Shown here in pieces: positions 39,492 through 40,041 of a DNA stretch of 40,041 bases (the first letter of the stretch is position 1; each line of letters begins with the position of its first letter). The notes under the pieces were generated by a model. It was given only the letters and a program-made list of their open reading frames with translations. It had not been told where the DNA came from and did not search any database. The stretch spans positions 1 through 40,041 of the forward strand of contig JAUWNJ010000029.1 of NCBI GenBank assembly GCA_030612725.1, given 5' to 3'. The translations under genes and the position numbers were made by a program. The DNA is from Planctomycetales bacterium (GTDB taxonomy: Bacteria; Planctomycetota; Phycisphaerae; SM23-33).

Positions 39492-39598
39492 TGTACCAAC
39501 TGGAATGAGAGATAACGATACATCTGGACCTGCCCCCAAGTTTGATCCAACTTGGGGGCAGGTCCATCTTCGGAAAATCTCTCATTTCAACTGGTACA
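39492..39598. repeat. Palindromic element with nested perfect hairpin
   Basis: Outer arms TGTACC..TGAGAGA (39492-39512) and the complement at 39578-39598 match at 18 of 21. Inside them, GGACCTGCCCCCAAGTT (39526-39542) and its exact complement (39549-39565) form a 17-bp perfect stem with a 6-base loop. It sits where the nucleotidyltransferase gene loses its 5' end, so it probably inserted there. Confidence 0.8.
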
Positions 39599-39940
39599 GT
39601 TTTTGGGGAGCAGGCCAACCTTGATCGCGCTGCGTTCGCGTTTGCGCGCGCAAAGGCGAACGTAAAAATCAGGGAGATGAAAAATTCCAAAAAAACTTTT
39701 CCTAAGGCCGCCAAGGACTTATGGCGTCGCTATCCGTTTTGTGTGCGCCTTTGGGCGCGCAAACGCGAACGCAAAAGTTAATACAGAGCGTCCTTGGTAC
39801 GCTTATGTGTTCTTTGATAAGTGAAGAAAGACCGGAATATCGAGGAATCCGCAATCCACAATTCTCAATCCGCAATGGTGCTCTGGGCCGTTTAGGCAAG
39901 ATAGGCAATGGTGGATTTTTTAAAATGGGCGGAAAAATGA
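39599..39940. repeat. Repeat-rich non-coding region with a second inverted repeat
   Basis: No gene is supported. Inverted arms GCGTTCGCGTTTGCGCG (from 39631) and the complement ending GCGAACGCAAAA (to about 39775) flank 70 bases of unique sequence. At 39847-39873 CCGCAATCCACAATT and TCAATCCGCAAT are inverted relatives of the repeat at the start of rsmG. Confidence 0.6.
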
Positions 39941-40010
39941 CCTCAAAATACGCAAATCCATACAGGCCAAGGAGTTATGAATTTTGGAAACTTTCCCAAT
40001 TGTTCCCATT

Positions 40011-40041
40011 CGTTCCGAATCGTTCCGAATCGTTCCGAATC
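40011..40041. repeat. Tandem 10-bp repeat at contig end
   Basis: CGTTCCGAAT occurs three times in tandem and runs off the end, preceded by a partial CCATTCGTTCC copy. An ATG at 39977, two bases after AAGGAG, opens a frame into it, but the frame is only repeat-coded and was not called. The repeat probably stopped the assembly. Confidence 0.8.

Noticed and set aside
39074-39508. Plus-strand 144-residue frame after the AEC gene
   Set aside because: It reads through the ilvC-tail copy and is antisense to the nucleotidyltransferase remnant. Its residues show no pattern.

Overview
The window looks like one contig from a GC-rich, carbohydrate-degrading bacterium, most likely a Planctomycetota (PVC group) member. 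This is inference from gene content: a GH123/DUF4091 protein, a GH4 enzyme, two Gfo/Idh/MocA oxidoreductases, a BNR_4-like lipoprotein, a ceramidase-like hydrolase, a UxaE-type epimerase, a fused alpha-beta E1 dehydrogenase and a DUF2617-like protein. No rRNA or ribosomal-protein marker is present. The first bases are a poly-G run and the last are a 10-bp tandem repeat, so both ends look like contig ends.

Layout. 1-4.2 kb: a sodium-symporter gene with its middle missing, smpB, tRNA-Leu(UAA), a PilZ protein, a DUF2617-like protein and an unlisted 44-residue very basic protein. 4.2-14.4 kb: a sugar-acid locus. One minus-strand operon encodes aldehyde dehydrogenase, fused E1 2-oxoacid dehydrogenase, a VOC protein and an SDR. 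Divergent from it are a GntR/FCD regulator and an E2 acyltransferase. A palindromic operator lies inside the regulator promoter. A second minus-strand operon encodes UxaE epimerase, a UlaG-like metallohydrolase and a Gfo/Idh/MocA protein. UxaE makes D-fructuronate from D-tagaturonate, and the SDR resembles D-mannonate oxidoreductase, so hexuronate catabolism is the likely theme. 14.4-19.5 kb: a secreted S41/PDZ protease, a small Cys-rich protein, rsmG and a radical SAM protein of the DNA modification/repair type. 19.5-27.2 kb: a minus-strand glycan operon (GH4, TIM-barrel protein, SDR, GNAT, GH123-like) and a divergent Gfo/Idh/MocA gene.

27.2-30.7 kb is an AT-richer accessory island bounded by 56-bp direct repeats. 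It carries a Y1-transposase remnant, a secreted HEAT-repeat protein between 33-bp inverted repeats, a 130-bp MITE with a 5-bp target duplication, and an orphan lipoprotein. 30.8-39.1 kb is a plus-strand series: AGE epimerase, GH-like protein, ilvC, BNR-like lipoprotein, ceramidase-like protein and AEC permease. Dispersed palindromes and copies of the ilvC 3' end lie between these genes. 39.2-40.0 kb holds a broken nucleotidyltransferase gene and hairpin repeats.

The most unusual signals are the composite repeat-bounded island and the short duplicated gene tails (one of GH4, two of ilvC) left between intact genes. All calls rest on reading the sequence; no database search was run.
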